Assembly (NCBI GenBank): GCA_949316235.1
Contig: OX438750.1
Coordinates: forward strand, 21,144,865 to 21,208,864
Source: Oegoconia quadripuncta
Taxonomy: Eukaryota; Arthropoda; Insecta; Lepidoptera; Autostichidae
DNA length: 64,000 bases
Reading direction: 5' to 3'
Shown here one piece after another: positions 9,122 through 19,375 of the stretch (position 1 is its first letter; each line of letters starts with the position of its first letter). A model generated the notes under the pieces. The model did not search any database. It was not told the DNA's origin and was given only the letters and a program-made list of their open reading frames with translations. The translations under genes were made by a program, and so were the position numbers.

Positions 9122-11022
9122 CGACGGGTTCCGGGTTATTTGTATTAACCGCCATTTTTGAAACTTCACACCAGAGCAGTTTAAAGTTTCGATTTTCAGA
9201 AAAAAAATCATAACTTTAGCAAATCGCATTATTTTTTCAAAGCAAAGGAAATTTCTGTTTCTGTTACACATTATTCATAATTTGATTAATGTTTTTTTCT
9301 GATATTCCTATTTTTAACGAAAATAAATGTCGATTAATACAAAATGACCCACATTTTCCTTTTTTTTGTTCCAGGCTAAATGACTTAACCGCCTAGGTTT
9401 ATTAATATATGTTCCAAGCTACTTGACTTAACCGCCTAAGTTTATTAATATATGTTCCAAGCTACTTGACTTAACCGCCTAAGTTTATTAATACATGTTC
9501 CAAGCTACTTGACATAACCGCCTAGGTTTATTAATACATGTTCCAAGCTACTTGACTCAACCGCCTAGGTTTATTAATACATGTTCCAAGCTACTTGACT
9601 TAAGTACCTAGGATTGCAAATAATAGCTCTAAGCTAAGTGCTTTGACCAATGAGTTGGTCATATTTCAAACCTAAGCTAATTGATTTAAATACCATATCT
9701 CAAACTTATTGATGTATGGCTAATTAGTTTATGTGACTTATTTCTTTTTTTTAAATTGTTTGCAATCATACTAAAATAATAAGGTGTGCAGAATGACGGT
9801 TAAAACATTGATTAATTAAAAGGTACGTTGAAATAATAGGGGGTTTCACCTATCTTGTTAATTATTATGAAATGAAAAATAAAACATAGGTAATAAATTG
9901 TTCAAAGATAAGTTTTTTACTTAAACTAACAATTACCTAGAAACAGCAATAACTTTTTAGCTTACTAAGGTAACAACTAAGAAATTATCACGTCATATTT
10001 TTAGGAATCACAAGTTAAACAGCCTTTTTATTAGATAATTGGTAAACAGTCTTTTCCCTGAAATTATAATTCTAATTATTTGAGATAATATTGCAGTTAC
10101 TCATTCTTCTTTATTGTGAATCTTTAACATTTAGAACTGTTCCTATCCTAATTCTAAACAAGTTAAAGAAAAATCTCTTCAATGACGCGGCGCGGGGGAG
10201 ACGCCTCAAGCGCCCGCGCGCCTTGGCCCCCGGTATTCGAACTCGCGCGGTTAATCGCGCTGGCGCCAAAATCAATGTTTTAACCAACGTCTTAATAGTC
10301 AATCCATACAAAATTTCGATTGTATTAATGTGTATACTATACTTATTCCGTTGAAAATAAACTGTTTGATGTACTAGAACTTTACTTTTGTTATAGCTGA
10401 AACGACAGTGCAAATCAAATATAGACTAAGAAAAATAGGTTTAACCATTATCTGTAAATGTTTACTGTTGAAACCATAAATAGTTCATGCGACCGGTATA
10501 CCATAATCTACTACAAGCTAAAAGGTTGAAGTGACAACATCTAGCATTTCAAGTACCAAGCTTAATGTATGAACCGACACTGGACATAAATTTGACAAAG
10601 AGGCTAGTTGTATTAAGCGGCACTGGATATGAATTTAAATAAGAACCTAATTGTATATAAGAATTTAACTAAGAGGCTAATTGCATGAAGCGACATTTCT
10701 ATATATTTATAAGGTCAGGTTAAATGCTTGAACGTACACTGCCTGTAAATTGTTGCTCCAGGAAAAAAGGTTTAAACGACTATGTAGTATTTGGTAGTGA
10801 GCTTAAGTACACAAGTCTTAAATTTGACAATATTTTGTGTCGGTTCATACATTGCAGTGCAAAATAGGCCAAAAAAATGCGGTTGTATTAAGCGACATTT
10901 TTATGCTCCGATCGTCACCTAAGTGAGTTCAAACGACGCAGAAAAATTCGCTGATTCCAAATATATATAAAAGTCTAATAGCAAAAAAATGGCGGTTAAT
11001 TCAAATAGCCCGGAACCCGTCG
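9122..11022. mobile_element. 1.9-kb element with 38-bp terminal inverted repeats and 3-bp GTA duplication
   Basis: The left end 'cgacgggttccgggttattt' continues to 'attaaccgccattttt'. The right end is its inverse with two mismatches over 38 bases. GTA flanks both sides (9119-9121 and 11023-11025), suggesting a 3-bp target duplication. Further inside, 'tgtcgattaatacaaaatg' on the left pairs with 'ttgtattaagcgacat' on the right. The interior has a 43-bp tandem array (9368-9611), scattered 'aagcgacat/aagcggcac' words, and one GC-rich block (10188-10270) with a tRNA-like B-box on the minus strand. No transposase frame is visible, so it is non-autonomous; the superfamily is unresolved. Confidence 0.6.
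9368..9611. repeat. 43-bp tandem array, about 5.7 units
   Basis: Units start with 'gttccaagcta' (first one 'gttccaggcta') at 9368, 9411, 9454, 9497, 9540 and 9583, an exact 43-base period. Each carries 'cttgacttaaccgccta' followed by 'gtttattaata'. There are no unique spacers, so this is not a CRISPR-like array. It lies near the left end of the 1.9-kb inverted-repeat element and probably acts as subterminal repeats. Confidence 0.85.
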
Positions 11023-11136
11023 GTATAATCAATCAGTCACTAACCTACGAAAGATTAGACTTTTTTGACTATGTTACAAGGTAAACTTATTTTATTGACG
11101 CGATGACCTACTAATACTGTTACGTACGTACGTACG

Positions 11137-11395
11137 ACGACCTGTTTGGTGTAGTGGTTAGCAACTCTGGCCACTATTTACCAAAAGGTTGCGGGTTCGA
11201 ATCCCGCTAGGGGCATATGTTTGTGTGATGAATACGGACATTTGTACCCGAGTTATGGATGTTTTCATTTATAATAAGTATTTATTTACAAAAAAAAAAT
11301 GTATTTATGCAGTATATCAACCATCTGGTATCCACAACACAAGCCTATAGTTGCTTACTGTGGAACTAGATGGCGCTGTGTGTATGTCTGAAGAT
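11137..11395 (+). mobile_element. SINE family A, copy 4
   Basis: The head 'gtttggtgtagtggttagc', B-box ggttcgaatcc and first body half are clear. The 3' half is diverged and holds an A-rich insertion. It is preceded by a short (ACGT)n run at about 11102-11125. Confidence 0.7.
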
Positions 11396-11585
11396 ATTAT
11401 ATAATACTATGTAGTATGTGAATTCAATAAACAAAAGTAGTATGTACATATTTGGTTACTTGTTTATATTTTCGTATATATTTAATTAAAAACAAGTAGA
11501 TATATGTAAGTAAAAACAGGTTTTATTGAACTAAATTAATTTTGAAATTTGGTGGAATTTTTCTATTTGTAAATAGTATCTAGAT

Positions 11586-11645
11586 TTCATCATCTTCATC
11601 AACATATCAGCCACATAGGCCACCCACAGCTGAACATAGGCCGAT
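11586..11645 (-). mobile_element. RTE-type LINE 3' tail fragment
   Basis: Inverse of the tail 'ggcctatgttcagc...ggctgatatgttgatga', the same motif as at 13232-13287, 28200-28256 and 47018-47072. Only the last 60 bases of the LINE remain. Confidence 0.55.
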
Positions 11646-11927
11646 TTATAGTTTGAAACGTTATATCATAATGTTTACTATTTTCAAACAAATATGCCAA
11701 GGCATTTAAAGAACATAACGGCGCGCATCGGCGGCGAACGCATTGTAAATTAACATTAGAACAATCTGAAATAGTTATACTTCATACGCAGGTGGTACTC
11801 ACAAAACACTTTTAAACACAATCTCTTGATATTTTTAATAATTTTACTATGAAATTCGTAGAGTTTTTTTACTATTTACTTGATAAATAACCATCAAAAT
11901 CCATGTTCGTTACCATGCTGTAGTTTC

Positions 11928-11987
11928 TGGCAGAAAAGAATAGAGTCAACTCATCTCTTCTCGTGGGTATGGATAAGCAGTAGCGCC
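11928..11987 (-). repeat. Family E repeat fragment
   Basis: 'agaatagagtcaactcatct' followed by 'cttctcgtggg' is the inverse of the 3' part of the repeats at 17342 and 36088. Confidence 0.5.
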
Positions 11988-12289
11988 ATGGTGTGCAGTT
12001 AGCAAAAAAATTGCGATTTTTAATTCAGCATAGACAAATAAGCAGTGTTACTTTCCACGGCTATGCTGGCAATAGGCCCTTGGCCTTTTATAGGATCAGT
12101 AGAAAGTGTACGAATGATTCTAAAATTGGTGTCCCGGTTACTGTGTTTGCATGTCATTCGAGACTGTCATTATGTGCACGTAGCGAGCGAAGGTCACGCC
12201 GTACCTACCAGTTCCACCAATAACCGCAAATCTTAACAGCACGGCGAACACCACAGTGAATCACTAAGTACAACTTGGCCAAAAAGAGA

Positions 12290-12650
12290 AGAAAAATAGT
12301 AATGAGGAGCTGCACCACAAAACAGTACTGTATGTCCAAAATACCTCAGTGCTTAAAGACGAAGTCTTTAATCAATATGTGTTACCAGTGATGATTTATG
12401 ATACTGAAACGTGGTCTCGCATTATAGGCCTCATAGGAAAGCTCAAGGTCACGCAACGAGCTTTGCAGAGGGCGATGCTTGGCGTTTCACTACAAGATCG
12501 AATCAGGAATGAGGAAATCCCTGGAAGAACGAAAGTCACCGACAAAGTCCAGCGGTTTAGTAAGTTGAAATGGCAGTGAGCAGAGCACATAGCTCGAAAA
12601 ACTGATGGCCGGTGGGGCATTCAGTGGAGACCATGCTATAGAATTACTAT
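12290..12650 (+). pseudogene. RTE-clade LINE, decayed reverse transcriptase C-terminus
   Basis: A plus-strand frame reads FNQYVLPVMIYDTETWS, then KVTQRALQRAMLGVSLQDRI and RNEEIPGRTKVTDK, stops at KLKWQ, and continues after the stop as AEHIARKTDGRWG. This is the well-known C-terminal block of RTE-like LINEs, in which intact copies read LPVMTYGAETW and LKWQWAGH. The in-frame stop after KLKWQ, the loss of the upstream polymerase domain and the missing 3' end mark it as a dead, truncated copy. It is not a host gene. Confidence 0.8.
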
Positions 12651-12904
12651 AGTACTAACGTACAGAATGGCCACTCCCACCCTCCCACCGATCGGCGGTA
12701 CCGCACCCCGCTTCGCACTAGGTTGGCAAGTCAGCTGTCAAATAGTTATGTAAATAATTTGTAAAATATTTAATCTATCAGATTTATTTCATGAATTGTT
12801 AAACTAATATTGTATAAATCGTAAAACACAACCTATTTCTTATTCGTTTATTTATTCAGAACATTGTGAGTTGTTTTTGAGGTAATAAAATCCGGTCGAA
12901 AAAG

Positions 12905-12985
12905 CTTAAGATAAGTCATTTGACTTAACTAAACCTAATTTTAGTGTAGTTTCGTCAAGTTGGTGTGTACATCCGAGTCGATTTA
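12905..12985. mobile_element. Decayed half of the palindromic MITE
   Basis: 'aactaaacctaattttagtg' and 'ttggtgtgtacatccgagtc' resemble one arm of the MITE at 35394-35544 and 46345-46486. The other arm is not visible. Confidence 0.45.
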
Positions 12986-13104
12986 TAACCATTAACAAGA
13001 TTATCAATGAAATAGATCACTCTCAGGTAGGCAACCCTGAACACTTCGCCAGACATGCACAGTGTGTACAGATGTCATTTATGTAATAGTAGTAGGTAAT
13101 TAAA

Positions 13105-13287
13105 ACGAGACGTTTGTAGGGAGTGTCCGGGATGTGACCATGCACCGGCAAGGTCAGCGTAGGATGTCTACCTACAAGGTGGACGGACGACCAGATGATG
13201 AAGGTCTCGGGAAGTCGCTGGAAGCATGCAAAATCTATGGGGGAGGCCAATATTCAGCAGTAGATGTCTTGTGGCTGATATGATGAA
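13105..13287 (+). pseudogene. RTE-clade LINE, 3' terminal fragment
   Basis: It encodes a damaged version of the last residues of the same LINE family ('gtggacggacgaccag', 'gtcgctggaagcatgcaaaa', 'ggaggccaatattcagcag') and ends with the tail 'gtggctgatatgatgaag'. It is in the same orientation as 12290-12650 and may be the other end of that insertion. Confidence 0.65.
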
Positions 13288-13357
13288 GTTAGCAATTAGT
13301 ATCCGAGCCAATAAATTCATGAGTTGTATTAAGTATTAATTAATCTCTATTAAGTAA

Positions 13358-13410
13358 TCGGTGAGATTGTGGTCAAACGCCAATTCAGTCAATCATAAAA
13401 AAAAGTACAA
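13358..13410 (+). mobile_element. CR1-like LINE 3' tail
   Basis: 'ggtgagattgtggtcaaacg' followed by 'cagtcaatcataaaaaaaa' is the same 3' end as in the longer copy at 47645-48208, including the A-rich terminus. Only the tail inserted here. Confidence 0.65.
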
Positions 13411-13756
13411 TATTTTAGCGTTCGCCGGGCTGTTAAACAGACAATGCAATGAATGAGTCGTTTACATCAAAGTTTGTAGCCTTCGTTAACTTTGCAGCTT
13501 TGTGATTGATTACTTGCTATAAAATATAATGTAGGTACTGAATATATTAGTGACTCATTCACACATAATAATAAATAAAAGTTGAGTGAAGCTTTTGTTT
13601 TGCGAAGCAAAATATTTTTTTGTTGAAGAAGTATGTAAGTATACATATAAGTGAATGAAGCTATAAAAAAGATTTTATTATACAGTTTAGACCCACTACG
13701 AAATTCGCTATGTAGTCTAAGTCCAATATTTGAGATGATTTCTACTATTAGATATT

Positions 13757-13970
13757 TATCTTATCTCTGACAACCGGAACACAACAATGTCATTAACATT
13801 GCTGCTTGGCGGCAGATTTAGATAAGATGGTAGTAGCTAGCCAGGCGGACATTTTAAAAATTTCCTACCACCAACCAAACCGAGTACTTAAACATGTACC
13901 CCGCTGGGGATCGAACCCGCGACCTCCGAATCGTAAACCCAATGTTGTTTGCATTGAGCCACGGAGGCGG
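13757..13970 (-). mobile_element. SINE family B, head plus body, 3' truncated
   Basis: On the minus strand it begins with 'ccgcctccgtggctcaatg', has a B-box 'gggttcgatcccc', then 'ttggtggtagg', 'cgcctggctagcta' and 'cttatctaaatctgccgcc', and stops after 'ccggttgtcagagataag'. The complete copy is at 41214-41549. The plus-strand frame through it is a shadow. Confidence 0.75.
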
Positions 13971-14948
13971 TCAAATTTTAGTTTAGGTGTTTAGATTAAG
14001 ACATGCATATACAGGTCCAACAGGAGAAAAATTTAAAAGAATTTAATCTACCGAATTTCACGGAACAACATTATTTTTCGTTGTGTTAAAGACAATATTC
14101 AATATGTAAAAATGTGTGTAGGCAAATACTTACTGCATTTTAGATTACCGTTGTTTGATTACAATAAAGATGATAAATAATAAATTTGTTCGATAAAATT
14201 GATGTAAACTAAAGAATTGTAAATTATTTGTGATTGATTGATTGAACATGGGATTGACGTCTATAAGTTATGCCATTGTTGTCAATTATTGTTTCATAAT
14301 TCATATAGGTAAAGCCAACCAGATTATCAGAAAGTATTTTTTTATTATTAATCTGTAATCCACGTAACATCGATGAAAAAAAAATGTTTGCGCGTTTTTT
14401 TTTAAAGTTTTGTCATTTGCACAAAGTCACTAAGTTTTTCAAGGGACTACCCATGTGTTTATAATATTAATAAAAAAGTAAATTATACGTATAGTTTATT
14501 CCGAACTAACATAAACAGAATAGTTTTTTATCTACTTATTACGTGCTAGGAAAATGAACAGTTTCTTTTTACATTTTAATTAATCTTCTTAACTAAATCA
14601 ACATTACTCACCTAAACTTTTTAACTAAAATCGACATTGTTTAATCACAGACTTATCATTAAGCAGTTATTATTATCAACAAATTGTTTTCTCCATTTTG
14701 CTTTCACTCAAGACCCTTGTTGTGATTTTCTTCTAAATTTGTTCACCATCTACAAAAAAACCATACAAACATGTTCATAAAGCATTATATATAATATTCC
14801 CGAGGGATTATGCACAGATACTAGTTCAAACCCTTTTTCTAAACGGAAGGCAGAACACCATAAATAAATATGATATAATTAATATCTACCTACATACATT
14901 TATAATAGCTATAGCGGGCACGGGCATAGTGGGTATGCTCGCTTTACC
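13971..14948. other. AT-rich, featureless
   Basis: Very AT-rich sequence with homopolymer runs. No open frame of note, RNA gene or recognisable repeat. Confidence 0.6.
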
Positions 14949-15475
14949 TTGCTCGCTTTACCCTTAGTGTCACTTTTACGTTCTGATAATATCTTACTGA
15001 AATTCTCCGCTTTCATACATATTGCTCAATGCATCTCTGGCCACAGAGGTGTATCGATTGCATGTGATATTCTTAAAAATATTGAGGAACTTTTAAGAAA
15101 CGATGTAAATCTGAGGTTGCAATGGGTTCCAGCTCACATAGGCTTACATGGCAATGAGGAGGCTGACCGCTTCGCAAAATTGACAGCATCTAATGGATTG
15201 GCTACTGATATTGTACCATACTATTCGGATATCTTAACTTCATTCAAAATTAAATGCTTTGATAACTGGAAGGAATATTTTAACGAACGGTCTAAAGAAA
15301 AAAGTATTTGGTACAGAACACTGCAAAGTCAGCCTCCTCGAGTGCCATGGTTTATTAGAGTCCAGATTAGTAGACTTTATTTGACAACATTGCCTGAGAA
15401 AACAAAAATTCAAAGGGTATCTTCACATACCTTTTTTGTTTTGTTTGACGTGTATGCTTATATACAATAAAGTGT
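14949..15475 (+). pseudogene. Non-LTR retrotransposon RNase H domain fragment
   Basis: A 173-codon open frame on the plus strand. The core is LRLQWVPAHIGLHGNEEADR, the fourth conserved block of retrotransposon RNase H (a His in HIG and the Asp of EADR are the expected catalytic-site residues), followed by FAKLTAS and a helical C-terminal stretch with Trp, Phe and Arg as in Jockey/R1-like elements. The earlier RNase H blocks and the whole reverse transcriptase are absent and the C-terminus looks rearranged, so this is a 5'-truncated remnant. The initiating ATG is not meaningful. Confidence 0.8.
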
Positions 15476-15491
15476 TAAATAAATAAATACC

Positions 15492-15575
15492 TTGTACCCC
15501 AACCCGCATTGGGTCAGCGTGGTAGACTATGGCCCATATATCCCTGCAATGGGATGTTTACGGGCTGATAATGAT
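15492..15575 (+). mobile_element. SINE family C, 3' fragment
   Basis: 'ccccaacccgcattgg', 'cagcgtggtagactatggcc', 'atatatccctgcaatggg' and 'tgtttacgggctga', as in the 3' half of the copy at 18070-18400, with an internal deletion. Confidence 0.65.
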
Positions 15576-15599
15576 TAAGACATAGTATATTTTTTATCA

Positions 15600-15684
15600 C
15601 GATAAAGTGAGTAGTTCCCGCGGGATGAACAAATTTCCGCGATAAAGTTATACTACGCAGGTGAAGCCGCGGTCGGAAAGCTAG
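15600..15684 (+). mobile_element. Helitron 3' end fragment
   Basis: Last 85 bases of the Helitron type at 60742-60963: 'cccgcgggatgaacaaattt', 'gcgataaagtta', a GC hairpin 'gaagccgcggtcgg' and terminal CTAG at 15681-15684. The 5' half is missing. Confidence 0.6.
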
Positions 15685-17340
15685 GATACAATAAATAATT
15701 GTCTAGGGGACAGTAAGAATGACGTTAGAATAGAAAAGTAATAAAATCAGCATACGAGACGTAAGCAGGCTTTTATTTAATTACGGCAACACATTGTTTT
15801 ATAAGACTCTTTTTCATAAAAACTAAGTTTTATCACAGGTTTTTGTATTTATTAGTGCTCGTTTATATGTTTATGCCAAGCGGATATAAAGATGCAACAT
15901 CATTATGCGTTTCCTGAGCGAAATCTTGTGTCGTATTAGTGTTGATTCTTATTAACCTAGAAAAATAGCGTATGTGAAATTATTTTCTCCTGGTTCTGTC
16001 TCGGTAAGTGATAGGAATAAATTATACTAAAGTTGACAGAGTGTGTCAGATTGGTTCATATAATGTAAGAAATGTAGAATCAATAAATAATTTTAATTAG
16101 GTACCTATTAAGTATTGGTTAGATTAGACCGAGTGGATGTGCGGTTTATGAAGCCCAAACATTTAATTAAAGTAAACTTGTCACTTTTGCCAGGAGGCAA
16201 GTAGGAACTTGTTTAAGTAAAGAAGAGTTCATTCCTACTTATATTACCTACTAATATTATAATGTACTTGTACAGTCACATTTAAAAACATGATCACCTT
16301 GAGATGTATTGACCTGTAACTAGCAAAGCTAGCGCTGTCAGATGCAAACGTACTACTTTATCTATCGTAGGTACGTCGTAGTGTTGTTCGGGTAGTGTTA
16401 TTCCTCTATGGTCGTACATATGTCATGCACTAATAATAAATAATAAGTATAGTAATGTATATGTACATTTTGCTTAGTCTGTTCTTATTGAAATTATAGC
16501 CGAAGTGGATCACTCGGAAACTTGGTAAAATTATAATGTAAAGCTTTATTATTTATTGTTAGATACAACAATACTGTGTGAATTATGATCGTTCTCTAAT
16601 TAAAGTAATGGGAAAAATTATCAAATCAATGAGCTAATTCAATGTTCCGTTATATGTCAAATCAAATATATTTATTAATAATATTGAATTGCAACTGTAA
16701 CCCTTTAGTGCCTGAACTAGGAAAATTCTGTTTCAGGCGAAGCTAGGGCTTCTTTATTTTAAAAGGACATAATTTGTAGGGCTTCTTGGAGAATTTACTT
16801 ACATTTATAATAGTTAATGGAGAACATGCTTTGCGTTTAACCTATTGTAGAGAAAAGGACCTAGGAACACATAAAATCTGGACGAGAGAGCATAACATGT
16901 TGTTCCTGTGTTTCGTGGGCAAACCGTACCTTAAAATAATATATAATCATATGTAGGTACAAACTAAATATCTATAAATAGAGTAGGTATACAGAATAAA
17001 TTTATGCTTAAAGACTATTTCAAGACACCCAATGACTTCTCTGTATTCTCGTAGGACAAATTTTTAAGAAATTCTTGCAGCAGTTTCTTATTATATATGT
17101 GAACTTAAAGTATAGGTATAATGTTCCGATTAAGAGTCAAACGTCTCGTGGGAGCCATCCTCGGCTCATTGTTACACAGAGTGATGATCATTTATTTTCT
17201 GTCGCCGAGCGTTTAGATTGTCACATGGGTCGATAGACAAACGAGCTACACAGGCTTCACAATATTTGTCGCGATTTAGGTACGGTATATGTGATCAAAC
17301 AATATCTTTCTTTCCTCATTCTGGGTACACTGTTGCTGTT
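15685..17340. other. AT-rich sequence without clear genes
   Basis: No supported gene. Slightly GC-richer patches near 16300-16390 and 17120-17280 have no usable combination of splice sites and frame. The second may be the 5' part of the family E repeat. Confidence 0.5.
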
Positions 17341-17341
17341 T

Positions 17342-17600
17342 ACATACATACATAGTCACGACCGTTATCCCAAATGGGGTGGTCAGAGATATCCCAAACT
17401 AAAGCGTTTGAGTGTTCCAAACATTAAAAGATTAATGCTGGAAACAACATCCCCGGGTTACTTTAGAAATATACAGAAATGCACACGTCACATGGGGTGT
17501 GCCCATTGCCGTTGAAACGTACAAGTCTTTAGATGTTTTTGGTGAAATCCTTTAGTTGCCTTTTACGACACCCACAGGAAGAGATGAGTTGGTTCTATTC
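17342..17600 (+). repeat. Family E interspersed repeat, copy 1
   Basis: Ordered words 'gtcagagatatcccaaa', 'gtgttccaaacattaa', 'gaaacaacatcc', 'atatacagaaatgc', 'cattgccgttgaaacgt' and 'gacacccacaggaagagatg' match the block at 36088-36345 along its length. I recognise the ending ('ttacgacacccac...gaagagatg') as that of a very common lepidopteran repeat, probably a LINE 3' region. Confidence 0.65.
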
Positions 17601-17801
17601 TTTAAACACCGAAACCGTGCGCTGCCGAAACCACACATCACTGTTTACAGCGCTCATAATATATTGTTTAACATATAGGTAGTACCTTACCTATGTTTTG
17701 ATTTTGCCCCGGCTCATTAACACGAAACAGGAGATTGTACATTTTGTTTAAAATTTCCCGTACCCAACGCAAGGTTCGATTTGCAACTCTTTTGCTCGTA
17801 G

Positions 17802-17860
17802 GCGAAGTACGAAGGCGTAAGGATCAGACAGAACACCGTTGGACGGATAAACCACGTCAT
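17802..17860 (+). CDS. Possible small internal exon
   Basis: 59 bases between a good acceptor ('ctcttttgctcgtag') and a consensus donor GTAAGTACG on the plus strand. The phase-0 frame reads AKYEGVRIRQNTVGRINHV with two bases left. The sites are stronger than average, but the block is short, a second frame is open for 93 codons across the donor, and no partner exon was found. It may instead be part of an old LINE. It lies upstream of the gene P promoter and is not obviously connected to it. Confidence 0.22.
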
Positions 17861-18069
17861 GTAAGTACGCCCGGAAAAGCTGGAAAGGTCGTTGGACTAC
17901 CAGTGAACGATCCAATAAAAATATATTCTAAGCTGAACGATATTAGAAATGTGCGAAAAAGATTGCTGCTGAAAGCGGAGCACTGGGATTCAGTCACGTT
18001 CAGTGAAGCGCCCTGATTGAATGCAATGCCCACCAGTGGATTCAGATAGGTTAATTGTGATGAGGAGAG

Positions 18070-18400
18070 GAGTGTCGGTGGCTCAGCGGTTAAGACGCGG
18101 TATTCCAATTTGGGAGGTGCCGGTTCGATTCCCAGGCAGGCCATGTACCAATGAGTTTTTAAATAAAACTTAATTACTTATGTGCATTTATCCGACTGCT
18201 CTTAAACGATGAAGCAAAACATCGGGAGGAAACCTGCATGCCTGAGAAATAAAAATTCAATGGCATGTGAAATCCCCAACCCGCATTGGCCAAGCGTGGT
18301 GGACTATGGCCCATATTCCCTCATACACGAGGGAAGGCCTATATCCCTGCAGTGCGGATGTTTACGGGCTGAGATGATGATGATGATGAATGATGATAAA
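18070..18400 (+). mobile_element. SINE family C, full length
   Basis: A tRNA-like head 'gtcggtggctcagcggttaa' with B-box ggttcgattcc near 18122-18132, a body with 'gaggaaacctgcatgcctga', then 'cccaacccgcattggcc', 'tggtggactatggccc' and 'tatccctgcagtgcggatg', ending in a (GAT)n-like tail. Fragments of its 3' half occur at 8727 and 15492. Confidence 0.8.
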
Positions 18401-18479
18401 TGATAATATAGATAATTATATTTGGAGTATTATTATTAATTTCACATTTGTGTCTTTATCTCTTTCACGAATCATCTAG

Positions 18480-18960
18480 TTAAGGAACTTCAATATTTAT
18501 CTCCGCCGTATGTGAGAGACTTAAAGCTGTTGTGGCGCTGTCAAGCAGCGGGCGGGGAAGACGCGCCGCACCGCCCGGTTGCGACGAGTCGCGATTTACG
18601 CCAGCCAGCGGCGGCGGCACTGTGCCTGGCTCGCTCGCCTCTAGTCGCTCCACCCGCGAACACTGGTGCACACGTACATAACGCGCCGCCAGTCCAGTCT
18701 CGAAACACGTTACGATAACGTGCCCTCTTTAAACAATCACTCTAGCTACATAATCTGCTTCATTCATACTGGACTCTACCGCAGACTATTGGTATTATCG
18801 AACTACGCTGTATGCTGATTGGCCTAACAGGACCGGCGCGCGGCCATAAACCAGCTCGTGACCATATGATCCGCAACTGACCCGTCCGAGTTGTCGTTGA
18901 TCTCCTGTACTGGTGCGTAGTCACGATGTGGATCATTTGAAAAGTGCATTCGTCTTTGTC
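18480..18960 (+). promoter_or_regulatory. CpG-rich promoter-like region of gene P
   Basis: The most GC- and CpG-rich block in this part of the window (dense cgccgc, gcgcg, cggcgg words at 18540-18860). It contains an inverted CCAAT word (gattggcc, about 18816-18823) and, just downstream, a TCAGT initiator-like word at 18980-18984. It lies directly upstream of the 5'UTR and first coding exon of gene P. There is no TATA box at a convincing distance. The 68-codon plus frame and the 63-codon minus frame through it look like products of the base composition, not genes. Confidence 0.5.
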
Positions 18961-19096
18961 TAGGTACCAAAAGGATGACTCAGTGAAGACTTTCTAGTGT
19001 GTTTATTAATGATTGCGTTTAGTGACACGAATCTTTTAGAGATGTGAATGTTGTCGTAAAGGAATTACAAGTTGATAGTGTTCTACGGATAGTGCG

Positions 19097-19375
19097 ATGG
19101 CTGGTGCAAGTGAAGAGGGTGGTGGTGTGGAGGAGGTTGCTCCTGCGGCGGCAGTGGAGGTTCGCAAGCGCGGGCTAAGCGGGTCCATGTCCTTACGCAC
19201 GCGCAAGCTTGGACGGAGGCTATCTCGCAGCATGTCTATTGTAGCTCTAAAACTGCCAGAAAAGGCACAGAGCATTACACGCTCCTCATCCAAGTTGATG
19301 AGAGCTGGCAGTAGAGACAAGAAAAATAGATCGTTCGAACTCTCTCTCATACTTCCAGATAAAACTCAGAAACAG
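19097..19375 (+). CDS. Gene P, first coding exon
   Basis: 93 codons from an ATG in good context (gtgcgATGG) to a consensus donor CAG|GTAAGG, ending on a whole codon. The protein starts MAGASEEGGGVEEVAP, has an Ala/Gly/Glu-rich head (1-20), then a strongly basic Ser/Arg region (RKRGLSGSMSLRTRKLGRRL at 23-42, SRSMSIVALKLPEKAQ, SSSKLMRAGSRDKKNRS) and ends FELSLILPDKTQKQ. The repeated Arg-x-x-Ser patterns are of the kind seen in phosphorylated N-termini of cytoplasmic signalling or cytoskeletal proteins. I do not recognise the family. The exon follows the CpG-rich block with about 115 bases of probable 5'UTR after the initiator-like word. The next exon must start in phase 0; 24929-25076 is the only candidate I can offer. 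Confidence 0.7.

Noticed and set aside
9368..9611. Regular 43-bp repeats as a CRISPR array
   Set aside because: The units abut directly with no unique spacers, the host is an animal, and the array lies inside an inverted-repeat transposon.
18480..18718. 68- and 63-codon frames upstream of gene P as coding exons
   Set aside because: Stop-free only because of high GC; no consensus donor and no ATG context. The block is better explained as promoter.
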